Origin: Pseudomonadota bacterium
GTDB taxonomy: Bacteria; Pseudomonadota; Gammaproteobacteria; Burkholderiales; Burkholderiaceae_B
Reading direction: 5' to 3'
NCBI GenBank assembly: GCA_023425645.1
Contig: JAFACG010000026.1
Coordinates: 32,391 to 96,390, forward strand
Length of the DNA: 64,000 bases
This document shows positions 1 through 8,333 of this stretch, one piece after another. The notes beneath the pieces are model-generated. The model made no database searches, was not told where the DNA came from, and saw only the letters and a list, made by a program, of their open reading frames with translations. Made by a program: the position numbers and the translations under genes. The first letter of the stretch is position 1, and every line of letters starts with the position of its first letter.

Positions 1-1
1 G

Positions 2-994
2 CAGGATTTTCTGCAGCTGGTGCGCGACTACCGCATCGGCTACCACGAAAAGCACAAGGGCCAGCTGTTCTGCGACGATTCCAGCGAGTCCATCATCCAG
101 ATGCTGCGCCAGGAATGCCTGAAAGGGCAGGTGTCCTGGCGCATGCCCTGTTCGGTGCAATCCATAGGCCGCATCGAGGCCGGCTTCGTGCTGCGCACCA
201 GCCAGGGCGACCTGCAGGCGCGCCAGGTGGTCATCGCCACCGGCGGCATGGCCATCCCGCAACTGGGCTCCACGGATTATGCGCTGCGCGTGGCCCGGCA
301 CTTCGGCCTCAAGGTCATCGAGCCGCACCCGGCCCTGGTTCCGCTGACTTTCGACGGCCGGGACTGGCGTCCGTTTTCCTCGCTGAGCGGCATGGCGCTG
401 GAAGTGGAAGTCAGCACGGGCGCCGGCAAGCAGCGCCAGGCCTTCCTGGAGGATCTGCTGTTCACGCACCGCGGCCTGTCCGGTCCGGCCATCCTGCAGA
501 TTTCCAGCTACTGGAAGTCGGGCGAGGGGATCACCGTGGACCTGGCTCCCGGCCAGGACATAGGCCAGCAATTGCTGGACGCCAAGCCCGGCAATCGCCA
601 GCTCCTGGTCACGGTCCTCTCGAGCCTGTGGCCGCGCCGCCTGGTGGAGCAGTGGCTGGATACCTCGGACCTGCTGCCCAGGGGCGTGGGCCAGCAGCGC
701 CTGGCGGACCTGCCGGACCGCGTGCTGCGCACGGTCGGGCAGGTCATCAATGCCTGGCAGCTCAAGCCCAGCGGCACGGCCGGCTACAAGAAGGCCGAGG
801 TCATGAGCGGCGGAGTGGACACGCGCGAGCTGAATCAGAAGAACATGGAGGCCCGCAAGGTGTCCGGCCTGTACTTCATCGGCGAGGCGGTCGACGTGAC
901 CGGCTGGCTGGGCGGCTACAATTTCCAGTGGGCATGGGCGTCGGCGGCGGCTTGCGCGCGCTCGCTCAGCGCTGATCCCGGGCGTGGTTTATAG
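2..994 (+). CDS. HI0933/YhiN-family FAD-dependent oxidoreductase, 5' partial
   Basis: The reading frame is open to the left edge, so the N-terminus with its FAD-binding GxGxxG lies outside the window. The visible part has the family's ATGG segment followed by PQLGSTDYALRVA, a central domain with the LFTHRGLSGPAILQ motif, and the C-terminal segments AEVMSGGV, GLYFIGEAVDVTGWLGGYNFQWAWASA, in which the last stretch closes the FAD site. These are typical of the HI0933-like (BaiN/YhiN) flavoproteins, whose physiological substrate is not settled. The next gene, gcvH, starts 38 bases downstream but need not be functionally linked. The family assignment is firm; the function is not known. Confidence 0.85.
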   Translation, partial: QDFLQLVRDYRIGYHEKHKGQLFCDDSSESIIQMLRQECLKGQVSWRMPCSVQSIGRIEAGFVLRTSQGDLQARQVVIATGGMAIPQLGSTDYALRVARHFGLKVIEPHPALVPLTFDGRDWRPFSSLSGMALEVEVSTGAGKQRQAFLEDLLFTHRGLSGPAILQISSYWKSGEGITVDLAPGQDIGQQLLDAKPGNRQLLVTVLSSLWPRRLVEQWLDTSDLLPRGVGQQRLADLPDRVLRTVGQVINAWQLKPSGTAGYKKAEVMSGGVDTRELNQKNMEARKVSGLYFIGEAVDVTGWLGGYNFQWAWASAAACARSLSADPGRGL

Positions 995-1032
995 TTTAGG
1001 CAACAAGCACTTTTTGTTTTTAAGGGGGGCGC

Positions 1033-1407
1033 ATGCAGCTACCTGACGATAGAAAATATGTGGCCACCCACGAGTGGGCCAAGGCAGACGGCGATGTGGT
1101 GCTGGTGGGCATCACCGACTTTGCCCAGGACCAACTGGGCGATCTGGTGTTCGTGGGTGAGTTCACACCCGGCACGCGCCTGGAAGCCGGCCAGACGGCC
1201 GGCGTGGTCGAGTCGGTCAAGGCCGCGTCGGACATCTATGCGCCCGTCGCGGGCGAACTGGTGGAGTTCAACGAAGCGCTGTCCGATTCGCCCAACCTGA
1301 TCAACGAGGCGGCGTTCGATACCTGGATCTTCAAGCTCAAGGCCGACAATCCCGCCGACCTGGACGGCCTGCTGGACGGCTCCGGCTACGAGGCCGTGGC
1401 CGAGTAA
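1033..1407 (+). CDS. gcvH: Glycine cleavage system H protein
   Basis: A 124-residue lipoyl carrier protein that shuttles the aminomethyl group between the P, T and L proteins of the glycine cleavage complex in the cytoplasm. The lipoylation motif ESVKAAS is present with the modified lysine at residue 63, and the length is usual for the family. The start is supported by an AAGGGGGG ribosome-binding site 4-5 bases upstream. In many proteobacteria gcvH sits between gcvT and gcvP. Here the upstream gene is a YhiN-like flavoprotein, a terminator follows at once and the next gene is convergent, so P and T must be encoded elsewhere. Confidence 0.96.
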   Translation: MQLPDDRKYVATHEWAKADGDVVLVGITDFAQDQLGDLVFVGEFTPGTRLEAGQTAGVVESVKAASDIYAPVAGELVEFNEALSDSPNLINEAAFDTWIFKLKADNPADLDGLLDGSGYEAVAE

Positions 1408-1438
1408 ACAACCGGTCTTGGGCGCGTCATGCCGTACG

Positions 1439-1466
1439 CAATGCCTCCTTCGGGAGGCATTGTTTT
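1439..1466 (+). terminator. Intrinsic terminator of gcvH
   Basis: A perfect 10-bp stem (CAATGCCTCC with GGAGGCATTG) and a TTCG tetraloop are followed by four T residues, 31 bases after the gcvH stop codon. Confidence 0.85.
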
Positions 1467-1549
1467 GCCTGTTGTGAAAGCGGGCCAGGGGTTCGGTGTG
1501 AACCACGCGGCAAGCTCAAGAGGCGCCCGGCGCCTGCTGCCGGCCAGGG

Positions 1550-1630
1550 GCGCCGGCAAGCCGTCAGCCCGGACCGGCCCTGTCTTTTCCCGGGCGGAGT
1601 CGTCACCAAGACCAGTCTGTTATCGGCCTG
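1550..1630. repeat. Diverged half-copy of the intergenic palindromic repeat at 10.6-10.9 kb
   Basis: This stretch starts with the 18 bases GCGCCGGCAAGCCGTCAG, identical to 10821-10838, then diverges, and then matches again near AAGACCAGT and ATCGxCCTG (10878-10900). The spacing of the matching blocks is the same in both places. It corresponds to the right arm of the long inverted repeat there. No left arm is visible here, so this looks like a decayed or partial copy. Confidence 0.5.
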
Positions 1631-1671
1631 CCCGTCCACCTCTGGGGAACTTCTGAAGAATCACGAAAAAC

Positions 1672-2997
1672 CTAGCGCACGTTCTTCAAGGCTGTCCGAA
1701 TGGTGCTGAATATCTGATCGATCTGTTCCTGCTCCACGATCAGCGGCGGAGAAATGGCGATGGTGTCGCCGGTGTAGCGCACCAGCACCCCTTGCTCGAA
1801 ACAGGCGTTGAAGACTTCGGCGGCGCGCGCGCCGGGCGCGCCCGCGCGGCTGGCCAGTTCGATGCCGGCCACCAGCCCCAGATTGCGGATGTCGATGATG
1901 TGCGGACTGCCGCGCAAGGAGTGGGCCGCCTGTTCGAAGTAGGGGCTCAGGCGCCGGGCGCGCTGGAACAGCGCCTCATCCTGGTAGATCTCCAGGGTGG
2001 CCAGGATGGCGGCCGTGGCAAGCGGGTGGGCGGAATAGGTGTAGCCGTGAAAGAATTCGATTCCGCCTTGGCTGGCGTCCAGGATGGCATCGTGAATCTC
2101 GCGCCGTACGGCCACCGCCCCGGCGGGCACAGCGGCATTGCTGATGCCCTTGGCGAGCGTGATCAGGTCGGGCGTGACGTGGAAGTACTGGCTGGCGGTG
2201 TTGTCCCCCAGGCGGCCGAACGCGGTGATGACTTCGTCGAAAATGAGCAGGATGCCGTGCTTGCTCGTGATCTGGCGCAGGCGCTCCAGATAGCCCTGGG
2301 GGGGGACCAGCACGCCGGTCGATCCGGCCAGCGGCTCCACGATCACGGCGGCGATGTTGCTGGCGTCATGCAGGGCGATGAGCCCTTCCAGGTGGTCGGC
2401 CAGATGCGCGCCCCAGGCCGGCTGCCCCTGGGTAAAGGCATTGTGTTCCAGGCTGTGCGTGTGGGGCAGGTGGTCCACGCCGGGAATCAGGATGGGCGAG
2501 AAGGCCCGGCGGTTGGCGGTGATGCCGCCCACCGAGATGCCGCCCAGGCCCACGCCGTGGTAGCTGCGTTCGCGGCCGATGAAGCGCGTGCGCTGCCCTT
2601 GTCCGCGGGCCCGATGGTAGGCCAGGGCGATCTTCAGCGCGGTGTCCACGGACTCCGAGCCGGAATTGGTGAAGAAGATGCGGTCCAGCCCGTCGGGCAT
2701 GAGGCCGGCCACCGCCTGGGCGGCGCGAAAGGCGTCCTCGTGGCCGAGCTGGAAGCTGGGCGCGTAGTCCAGGTTCATGGTCTGGCGCGTCAGCGCCTCG
2801 ATGATGTGGGCGCGGCCGTGTCCGGCGTTCACGCACCACAGGCCCGCCGTGCCGTCCAGGATGGGGCGTCCGTCCGCCGTGTAATAGTGCATGCCTTTGG
2901 CGCGGGCCAGCAGCTTGGGGTTCTGCTTGAACTGGCGATTGGCCGTGAACGGCATCCAGAGAGAAGACAGGTCGGGGCTGGCGGGGGGACGGATCAT
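1672..2997 (-). CDS. Class III aminotransferase (omega-amino acid:pyruvate transaminase type)
   Basis: A PLP-dependent fold-type I transaminase of about 441 residues. The N-terminal MPFTANRQFK segment and LDGTAGLWCVNAGH match the beta-alanine/omega-amino acid:pyruvate transaminase subgroup. FTNSGSESVDTALK, IFDEVITAFGR and DLITLAKG are the PLP phosphate, aspartate and Schiff-base lysine regions. The ATG at 2997 (MIRPPASPD) was preferred to the ATG 105 bases upstream because the extra N-terminus is arginine-rich and unlike the family. The gene stands alone, 134 bases from folA on the same strand. The probable reaction is transfer from a terminal amine to pyruvate; the exact amino donor cannot be read from the sequence. 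Confidence 0.87.
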   Translation of the reverse strand: MIRPPASPDLSSLWMPFTANRQFKQNPKLLARAKGMHYYTADGRPILDGTAGLWCVNAGHGRAHIIEALTRQTMNLDYAPSFQLGHEDAFRAAQAVAGLMPDGLDRIFFTNSGSESVDTALKIALAYHRARGQGQRTRFIGRERSYHGVGLGGISVGGITANRRAFSPILIPGVDHLPHTHSLEHNAFTQGQPAWGAHLADHLEGLIALHDASNIAAVIVEPLAGSTGVLVPPQGYLERLRQITSKHGILLIFDEVITAFGRLGDNTASQYFHVTPDLITLAKGISNAAVPAGAVAVRREIHDAILDASQGGIEFFHGYTYSAHPLATAAILATLEIYQDEALFQRARRLSPYFEQAAHSLRGSPHIIDIRNLGLVAGIELASRAGAPGARAAEVFNACFEQGVLVRYTGDTIAISPPLIVEQEQIDQIFSTIRTALKNVR

Positions 2998-3131
2998 GGC
3001 GCATTCCAGGAAGAAGGACACACGAAACCTGACGGTCTGCTGACCGTGCATCTGTATTGTCTCGCGTCCTTGCTGCGCTGCAAAGCGCCGCCGTCTTGGC
3101 AAAAACCCCTAGGAGGGAGCCCCTGCCAGCT

Positions 3132-3626
3132 TCAGGTGGCGCGCCGGTAGGTGACGAAGTCGAACTTCAGGCCGTTCTCGGCGGGCTGGGGCAGGCGCTC
3201 GACTTCTTTCCACTGGCTGGCGGACAGCTCGGGGAAGAAGGTGTCGCCGGCCACAAAGGCGTGGATTTCCGTGGCGACCAATTCCTGGGCGAGGGGCAGG
3301 GCCAGCCGGAAGAGCTGCTCGCCGCCGATCACGCAGACTGTCCCGGCATCGGGGCAGGCGCGCAGGGCCTGTTCCAGGTCGGTGAAGACCTGGGCGCCGG
3401 GCGCCGGGTAGTCCGCGTTGCGGCTGATGACCAGGTTGGGGCGCCCCGGCAGGGGACGGCCCAGGGATTCCCAGGTCTTGCGGCCCATGATGATGGGCAG
3501 GCCCATGGTGACGCGCTTGAAATGCTGCAGGTCGCAGGGCAGGCGCCAGGGCAGGGCGTTGTCCTTGCCGATGCAGCGGTTGGCCGAGTAGGCCACGACC
3601 AGGCGGATGGCGGGAAGCGTAGTCAT
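3132..3626 (-). CDS. folA: Dihydrofolate reductase
   Basis: A 164-residue NADPH-dependent reductase that regenerates tetrahydrofolate after thymidylate synthesis. Family motifs are visible: [20 protein letters not shown] at the N-terminus, the acidic active-site region PCDLQHFK, the NADPH site [18 protein letters not shown], and VIGGEQLF. Its ATG overlaps the thyA stop codon in an ATGA arrangement, which implies translational coupling. This pairs the enzyme that oxidises the folate with the one that recycles it. Confidence 0.95.
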   Translation of the reverse strand: MTTLPAIRLVVAYSANRCIGKDNALPWRLPCDLQHFKRVTMGLPIIMGRKTWESLGRPLPGRPNLVISRNADYPAPGAQVFTDLEQALRACPDAGTVCVIGGEQLFRLALPLAQELVATEIHAFVAGDTFFPELSASQWKEVERLPQPAENGLKFDFVTYRRAT

Positions 3627-4423
3627 ACGGCGACGGGAGCCTTGATGTGGGGGTGGGGTTCGTAGCCGGTGATCTCGAAGTCTTCGAATTCGTAGTCGAA
3701 CAGGCTGGCGGGCTTGCGCTTGATGGTCAGCGTGGGGTAGGGGCGGGGCTCGCGCGCGAGCTGCAGCTCGGCCTGCTCGAAGTGATTCGAATACAGGTGG
3801 CAGTCGCCGCCGGTCCAGATGAAGTCGCCCACGTCCAGGTCGCATTGCTGGGCCACCATGTGCGTCAGCAGGGCGTAGCTGGCGATGTTGAAGGGCACGC
3901 CCAGGAAAATGTCCGCGCTGCGCTGGTAGAGCTGGCAGGACAGCTTGCCGTCGGCCACGTAGAACTGGAACAGGGCGTGGCAGGGCGGCAGGGCCATCTG
4001 GCCGACGTCGGCCACGTTCCAGGCGGATACGATCAGGCGGCGGGAGTCGGGGTTGCGGCGGATCTGTTCCACGACCTGGCTGATCTGGTCGATGTGGCGC
4101 CCGTCCGGCGCGGGCCAGGAGCGCCACTGCACGCCGTAGACCGGCCCCAGATTGCCGTCCGCATCCGCCCATTCGTCCCAGATGGTGACGCCGCGTTCCT
4201 GCAGCCAGCGCACGTTGGAATCCCCGCGCAGGAACCACAGCAGCTCGATGAAGATGCTGCGGGTATGCAGCTTCTTGGTGGTGATCAGGGGAAAGCCCTG
4301 CGAAAGATCGAAGCGCATCTGGTGGCCGAACACCGAACGGGTGCCCGTGCCGGTGCGGTCGGTCTTGGGAGTGCCTTGGGTGTAGACCAGGCGCAGCAGG
4401 TCTTCGTAGGGATGTGCGGACAT
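3623..4423 (-). CDS. thyA: Thymidylate synthase
   Basis: A 266-residue enzyme that converts dUMP and methylene-tetrahydrofolate to dTMP and dihydrofolate. The catalytic cysteine lies in [14 protein letters not shown], the dUMP-binding arginines in RRLIVSAWN, and the substrate loop in [24 protein letters not shown]. The length is close to the E. coli protein (264 residues). It starts 7 bases after the upstream osmC-like gene and overlaps folA by 4 bases, so the three genes probably form one operon. Confidence 0.97.
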   Translation of the reverse strand: MSAHPYEDLLRLVYTQGTPKTDRTGTGTRSVFGHQMRFDLSQGFPLITTKKLHTRSIFIELLWFLRGDSNVRWLQERGVTIWDEWADADGNLGPVYGVQWRSWPAPDGRHIDQISQVVEQIRRNPDSRRLIVSAWNVADVGQMALPPCHALFQFYVADGKLSCQLYQRSADIFLGVPFNIASYALLTHMVAQQCDLDVGDFIWTGGDCHLYSNHFEQAELQLAREPRPYPTLTIKRKPASLFDYEFEDFEITGYEPHPHIKAPVAV

Positions 4424-4430
4424 GGCGGTC

Positions 4431-4853
4431 TCAGGCTTGCTGGATGTCGATGGAATAGGTGATCTCGGCGGTCTTGCCCAGCATGGCGGAGGCCGAGCAG
4501 TACTTGTCGTGCGAGAGCTGCACGGCGCGTTCCACGGCCGTGCGGGGCAGGTCCTTGCCGGTCACCACGAAAGTGAAGTGGATGCGGGTGAAGACCTTGG
4601 GGTCGGTGTCGGCCCGTTCGGCCGTGAGCTTGACCTGGCAGCCGGTGATGGCGTGCCGGCCGCGCTTCAGGATGAGCACGACATCGTAGGCTGCGCAGCC
4701 GCCTACCCCGGTCAGCAGCATCTCCATGGGGCGGGGGGCGAGGTTGTTGCCGCCGCCTTCGGGCGCGCCGTCCATGGCGGTCACGTGGCCGCTGCCCGTG
4801 CGGGCGACAAAGAGCATGCCTTCGGAGCCGCCCCAGTCGATTGTGCATTCCAT
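4431..4853 (-). CDS. OsmC/YhfA-family protein
   Basis: A 140-residue OsmC-fold protein. Two cysteines lie in the positions of the family's peroxidatic pair, in [14 protein letters not shown] and [10 protein letters not shown]. This suggests thiol-dependent reduction of organic hydroperoxides, although YhfA-type members have poorly defined roles. The spacing to thyA (7 bases) suggests cotranscription. The start ATG gives the expected MECTIDW N-terminus. Confidence 0.85.
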   Translation of the reverse strand: MECTIDWGGSEGMLFVARTGSGHVTAMDGAPEGGGNNLAPRPMEMLLTGVGGCAAYDVVLILKRGRHAITGCQVKLTAERADTDPKVFTRIHFTFVVTGKDLPRTAVERAVQLSHDKYCSASAMLGKTAEITYSIDIQQA

Positions 4854-5403
4854 AGTGGTGTCCTTGATTCGGTCCGGGGCGAGCCCGGTCGGTGTGAGTC
4901 TTCGCTCGATTGTACTTTCTCGACCGCTGAGCGTGCACGCGCATCTCCCCGGCCGGCAAAGGGACTGGTCCTGATTTTTATAGGCGCTATCAGCTTATAT
5001 GAATGTGGCGAAATTGTGACGAGGATATATTCGATCTGTTATGACAGCTACGGACAGGAACGCAGACAAAATGTGAGGACATGGGTGGTTTTGTTCTTTG
5101 TCCTAGGATAAACTGCAAGCCAGGTAAGGGAGAAATTGAAACAGCCATGTCACGAGGGTTTACCCTCGCCTATAATGGCCGCTGCCCATATACCAAAAAA
5201 AGTCGTGTCCGTATTTGTTCTGTCTCAATAAACCCCGCGTTGCCTGGGGGCTTTATCAAGGCGTAACAGACGGTTGTTTTAACATGGCGGCTCTCGCGAC
5301 CTAGGCAGTCGCAGATTTCTTGCGTCCACTCTCTTTTGATCTGCGACGCGTCAAGTGCCGCTGAGCTGCTTGGCAGCTTCACATTAACCAGGCCTGGATC
5401 ATT
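4854..5403. other. Long intergenic region upstream of the oxidase operon
   Basis: About 550 bases, clearly more AT-rich than the flanking genes, separate the divergent osmC-like gene and ccoN. No convincing gene is seen; short open frames lack family features. The region contains the promoter-like element listed at 5148-5176 and an imperfect hairpin near 5228-5257 (ATAAACCCC against GGGGGCTTTAT) inside the presumed leader. No canonical FNR/ANR box (TTGAT-N4-ATCAA) was found by eye. Confidence 0.5.
5148..5176 (+). promoter_or_regulatory. Putative promoter with a palindromic operator upstream of ccoN
   Basis: TGTCAC (5148-5153) and a perfect TATAAT (5171-5176) are 17 bases apart. The spacer holds a perfect inverted repeat, CGAGGGT-TT-ACCCTCG (5153-5168), so a bound dimeric regulator would occlude RNA polymerase. 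Transcription from here would give a leader of about 220 bases before the ccoN start. The -35 match is weak; the -10 and the palindrome are what support the call. Confidence 0.45.
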
Positions 5404-7059
5404 GTGAATACCGTTTCAATACTGCTTTTAGCTTTCATATTGTCCGTAACCGGACTTTTCGTCTTCATCTGGTCGTTACGCCGCAACTTCTTCGACGACA
5501 GCCCGGCCGCCGCCAAGGAGATCTTCTCCCAAGGCGAAATCGGTCAGGTCGACGATCCCTCCGCCACGCCTGAGCAGCGCCTGGCCCTGCAGAAGGAAAT
5601 GGGCGAGGCCGCCATTTCCGCCGACGCGCACCGCGCCCTGAGCGTGGAGCTGGCCGAGCGCGTGGAAGCCGACCGCTCCTCGGCCTACGTCACGTTCATG
5701 TTTCTGTCCTGTGCCATTGTCTGGCTGATCGTGGCCTCCACGGCCGGTCTGATCAGCTCGATCAAGCTGCACGAACCCGACTTCCTGACCCAGTACGCCT
5801 GGATGACCTTCGGCCGCATGCGCACGCTGCACCTGAACGCCGTCGCCTACGGCTGGGCGCCCATGGCCGCCTTCGGCGTGGCCATGTGGATGCTGCCCCG
5901 CCTGTTCAAGACGCCCCTGATGGGCGCGCGTTTCGCCATCCTGGGCGGCGCCCTGTGGAACGCCGGCCTGATCGCGGGCTTGGGCAGCATCGCCGTGGGG
6001 ATCACCGACGGCATGGAATGGCTGGAAATGCCCTGGCAGATCGACATCCTGCTGGTGATCGGCGGCGCCCTGGCGGCCCTGCCCCTGGTGTTCACCCTGC
6101 AGAACCGTCGCACCCATCACCTGTACGTGTCCGTGTGGTACATGGGCGCGGCCCTGTTCTGGTTCCCCATCCTGTTCCTGGTCGGCAACCTGCCCGCCGT
6201 GCACGTGGGCGTCGAGCAGGCCACGATGAACTGGTGGTTCGGCCACAACGTGCTGGGCCTGTTCTACACCCCCATGGCTCTGGCTTCGGTGTACTACTTC
6301 CTGCCCAAGATCATCGGCCAGCCCATCGCCTCCTACAACCTGTCCCTGGTGGGTTTCTGGGGCCTGGCGTTCTTCTACGGCCAGGTCGGCGGCCACCACC
6401 TGGTGGGCGGTCCCGTGCCCCAGTGGATGGTCACCCTGTCCATCGTGCAGAGCATGATGATGATCATTCCCGTGCTGGCCTTCTCCATCAACCAGCACTA
6501 CACCATGAAGGGTCACTTCCGCACCCTGATCCACTCGCCCACCCTGCGCTTCATCGTGCTGGGCGGCATGATGTACACCGTCAGCTCCATCCAGGGCTCC
6601 TTTGAAGCTCTGCGCAGCATCAACACGATCACCCACTTCACCCACTTCACGGTCGCCCACGCCCACATCGGCCTGTACGGCTTCTTCACCGTGGTGATGT
6701 TCGGCGCGATCTACTACGTGATGCCCCGCGTCATGTCCTGGGAATGGCCTTATCCCAAGCTGATCTCCCTGCACTTCTGGCTGGTGGTGATCGGCTTCGG
6801 CATCTACGCCGTGGGCCTGAGCATTGGCGGCTGGCTGCAAGGCCTGGCCATGCTGGATCCGGCCAAAGCCTTCATGGAATCCGTTTTTGTCACGATGCCT
6901 TACCTGAAATCGCGTTCTCTGGGTGGCGCCCTGATGACCCTGGGCCACCTCGTGTTTGCCTTCCACTTTGTGGCAATGGCTCTGCGCTATGGCAGCCGTC
7001 GTATTGGTCCAGCCCTGTTTCACCAGCGCTCGGCAACTCGCAATGTAGTGGAGGCCTGA
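5404..7059 (+). CDS. ccoN: Cytochrome cbb3 oxidase subunit I with a CcoS/FixS-like N-terminal domain
   Basis: The 551-residue catalytic subunit of a cbb3-type haem-copper oxidase in the inner membrane. Ligands are visible: low-spin haem His143 (MRTLHLNAVAYGW), CuB His281 (WWFGHNVLG), the cross-linked tyrosine region VYYFLPK (about 297), CuB His331/His332 (GGHHLV), and haem b3 His419 and haem b His421 (TVAHAHIG). Residues 1-52 are not typical CcoN. They form one membrane helix followed by FIWSLRRNFFDDSPAAAKEIF, which resembles the free-standing CcoS/FixS assembly protein. A roughly 40-residue charged linker leads into the CcoN core. The start is a GTG; no in-frame ATG precedes the first helix. 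ccoO follows after 7 bases. Confidence 0.93.
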   Translation: MNTVSILLLAFILSVTGLFVFIWSLRRNFFDDSPAAAKEIFSQGEIGQVDDPSATPEQRLALQKEMGEAAISADAHRALSVELAERVEADRSSAYVTFMFLSCAIVWLIVASTAGLISSIKLHEPDFLTQYAWMTFGRMRTLHLNAVAYGWAPMAAFGVAMWMLPRLFKTPLMGARFAILGGALWNAGLIAGLGSIAVGITDGMEWLEMPWQIDILLVIGGALAALPLVFTLQNRRTHHLYVSVWYMGAALFWFPILFLVGNLPAVHVGVEQATMNWWFGHNVLGLFYTPMALASVYYFLPKIIGQPIASYNLSLVGFWGLAFFYGQVGGHHLVGGPVPQWMVTLSIVQSMMMIIPVLAFSINQHYTMKGHFRTLIHSPTLRFIVLGGMMYTVSSIQGSFEALRSINTITHFTHFTVAHAHIGLYGFFTVVMFGAIYYVMPRVMSWEWPYPKLISLHFWLVVIGFGIYAVGLSIGGWLQGLAMLDPAKAFMESVFVTMPYLKSRSLGGALMTLGHLVFAFHFVAMALRYGSRRIGPALFHQRSATRNVVEA

Positions 7060-7066
7060 TTTAGTC

Positions 7067-7657
7067 ATGGAAAGCGAATACAAACTCTTGGGCGGCGCCA
7101 TGGTGACGCTCGCCCTGGCCATCTCGGCCCTGGTCGTCATCCCTTATCTGCAAGTCGAGAAGGTGGAGCCGCCCGAAGGCCTGAAGCCTTACACCAGCGT
7201 CGAGCTGCGCGGCCGCCAGCAGTACATCAACATGGGTTGCGTCTACTGCCACTCGCAGCAGCCGCGCAGCCAGAACCAGGCGCCTGACTTCCAGCGCGGC
7301 TGGGGCCGCGCTTCCGTGGCCGGCGACTACTACTACGACACGCCCCACCTGCTGGGCACCATGCGCACCGGTCCGGACCTGATGAACATCGGCGCCCGCC
7401 AGCCCAGCGTGGACTGGCACCTGGGCCACTTGTACCAGCCCCGCGCCTACACGCCCGGCAGCAACATGCCTGCCTACCCCTTCATGTTCGAGCTGAAGGA
7501 CAAGGCCGAGGCCGGCGACAAGGTCGTCAATCTGCCCGGCGCCTTCGCTCCGGAAGGAAAAGTGGTCGTGGCCAAGCCTGAGGCCCTGGACCTGGTTCAG
7601 TATCTGTTGGCCCTGGACCGTACGTATCCCGTATCGCCCGCCAGCGTTCTCAAATAA
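7067..7657 (+). CDS. ccoO: Cytochrome cbb3 oxidase mono-haem subunit II
   Basis: A 196-residue membrane-anchored c-type cytochrome that passes electrons to CcoN. One N-terminal helix (about residues 9-27) is followed by the haem motif CVYCH (58-62), the family segment SQQPRSQN, RTGPDLMNIGARQPSVDWH, and the axial methionine region PGSNMPAYPFMF. Length and features are standard for CcoO. It lies 7 bases after ccoN and is certainly cotranscribed with it. Confidence 0.95.
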   Translation: MESEYKLLGGAMVTLALAISALVVIPYLQVEKVEPPEGLKPYTSVELRGRQQYINMGCVYCHSQQPRSQNQAPDFQRGWGRASVAGDYYYDTPHLLGTMRTGPDLMNIGARQPSVDWHLGHLYQPRAYTPGSNMPAYPFMFELKDKAEAGDKVVNLPGAFAPEGKVVVAKPEALDLVQYLLALDRTYPVSPASVLK

Positions 7658-7676
7658 ACAGATACCGTCGAGCTAG

Positions 7677-7699
7677 TGCGCCCCGCGTGTCGGGGCGCA
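7677..7699 (+). promoter_or_regulatory. Intercistronic hairpin between ccoO and the CcoP-like gene
   Basis: A perfect 9-bp stem (TGCGCCCCG with CGGGGCGCA) has a 5-base loop and sits in the 55-base gap where ccoQ is usually found. No T-tract follows, so it is more likely an mRNA stability or processing element than a terminator. Confidence 0.5.
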
Positions 7700-7712
7700 T
7701 CGGAGAATTAGA

Positions 7713-8312
7713 ATGACTGACAATCACAAGTACGACGCGCAGCTGCGCGAGAACGCCGATCCGCACGAGAAGGCGGAGCCGGTGCCATGGGTGGTGCTGC
7801 TCGTCATCGCAGGCCTGTTCCTGTGGGGCATCTACTATATATTCAGCAGCAACCTGAGCTACGACTCCACGGTGGGCGACAACCGCATCGCCGCCGACTT
7901 CAAGGCTCCTGAAGGCGCCGAAGGCGGCAAGATCGACGGCCACCAGCTGTTCGTGGCGCAGTGCGCGGCCTGTCACCAGGCCACGGGCGCCGGCATCCCG
8001 GGCGTGTTCCCTCCGCTGGTCGGCTCCGAATGGGTGCTGCGCAAGCCCGAGGTGCTGGTCCAGATCCTGCTGCACGGCATCACCGGCGAAATCACGGTCA
8101 AGGGCAACAAGTACAATGGCGCCATGCCCGAATTCCGCGAGAAGTTCAATGACGCGGAAATGGCGGCGGTAGTAAACTACCTGCGTACTGAATTGGGTGA
8201 CAACAGCGCCGACCCCGTGGATGAGGCCTTTGTCGAAGCTGAACGTGAAAAAACCGCTGACAAGACCGACCACTGGAATGGCGACGCCGACCTGGCGCCC
8301 ATGGAACAGTGA
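7713..8312 (+). CDS. CcoP-like subunit with a single haem c domain
   Basis: A 199-residue membrane-anchored cytochrome c. A short cytoplasmic N-terminus and one helix (about residues 25-45, VPWVVLLVIAGLFLWGIYYIF) match the CcoP anchor. Only one CxxCH motif (CAACH, 84-88) follows, with a methionine ligand candidate in NGAMPEF. Standard CcoP is about 300 residues and has two haem c domains, so one is missing. The C-terminus is an acidic and charged tail without a second motif. Position after ccoO makes it the electron entry subunit. It was not assigned the symbol ccoP because of the missing domain. Confidence 0.85.
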   Translation: MTDNHKYDAQLRENADPHEKAEPVPWVVLLVIAGLFLWGIYYIFSSNLSYDSTVGDNRIAADFKAPEGAEGGKIDGHQLFVAQCAACHQATGAGIPGVFPPLVGSEWVLRKPEVLVQILLHGITGEITVKGNKYNGAMPEFREKFNDAEMAAVVNYLRTELGDNSADPVDEAFVEAEREKTADKTDHWNGDADLAPMEQ

Positions 8313-8333
8313 TGCCGTACTGAAGGGCCGGGA

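Noticed and set aside
1792..3150. 452-codon plus-strand frame opposite the aminotransferase
   Set aside because: Shadow frame of GC-rich coding DNA; the minus-strand protein has all family motifs.
5081..5266. 61-codon frame upstream of ccoN
   Set aside because: It overlaps the presumed promoter and palindrome, has no ribosome-binding site and no protein features.
5335..5353. TTGATCTGCGACGCGTCAA upstream of ccoN as an FNR/ANR box
   Set aside because: The half-sites are 9 bases apart instead of 4 and the second is GTCAA, so it does not match the consensus.
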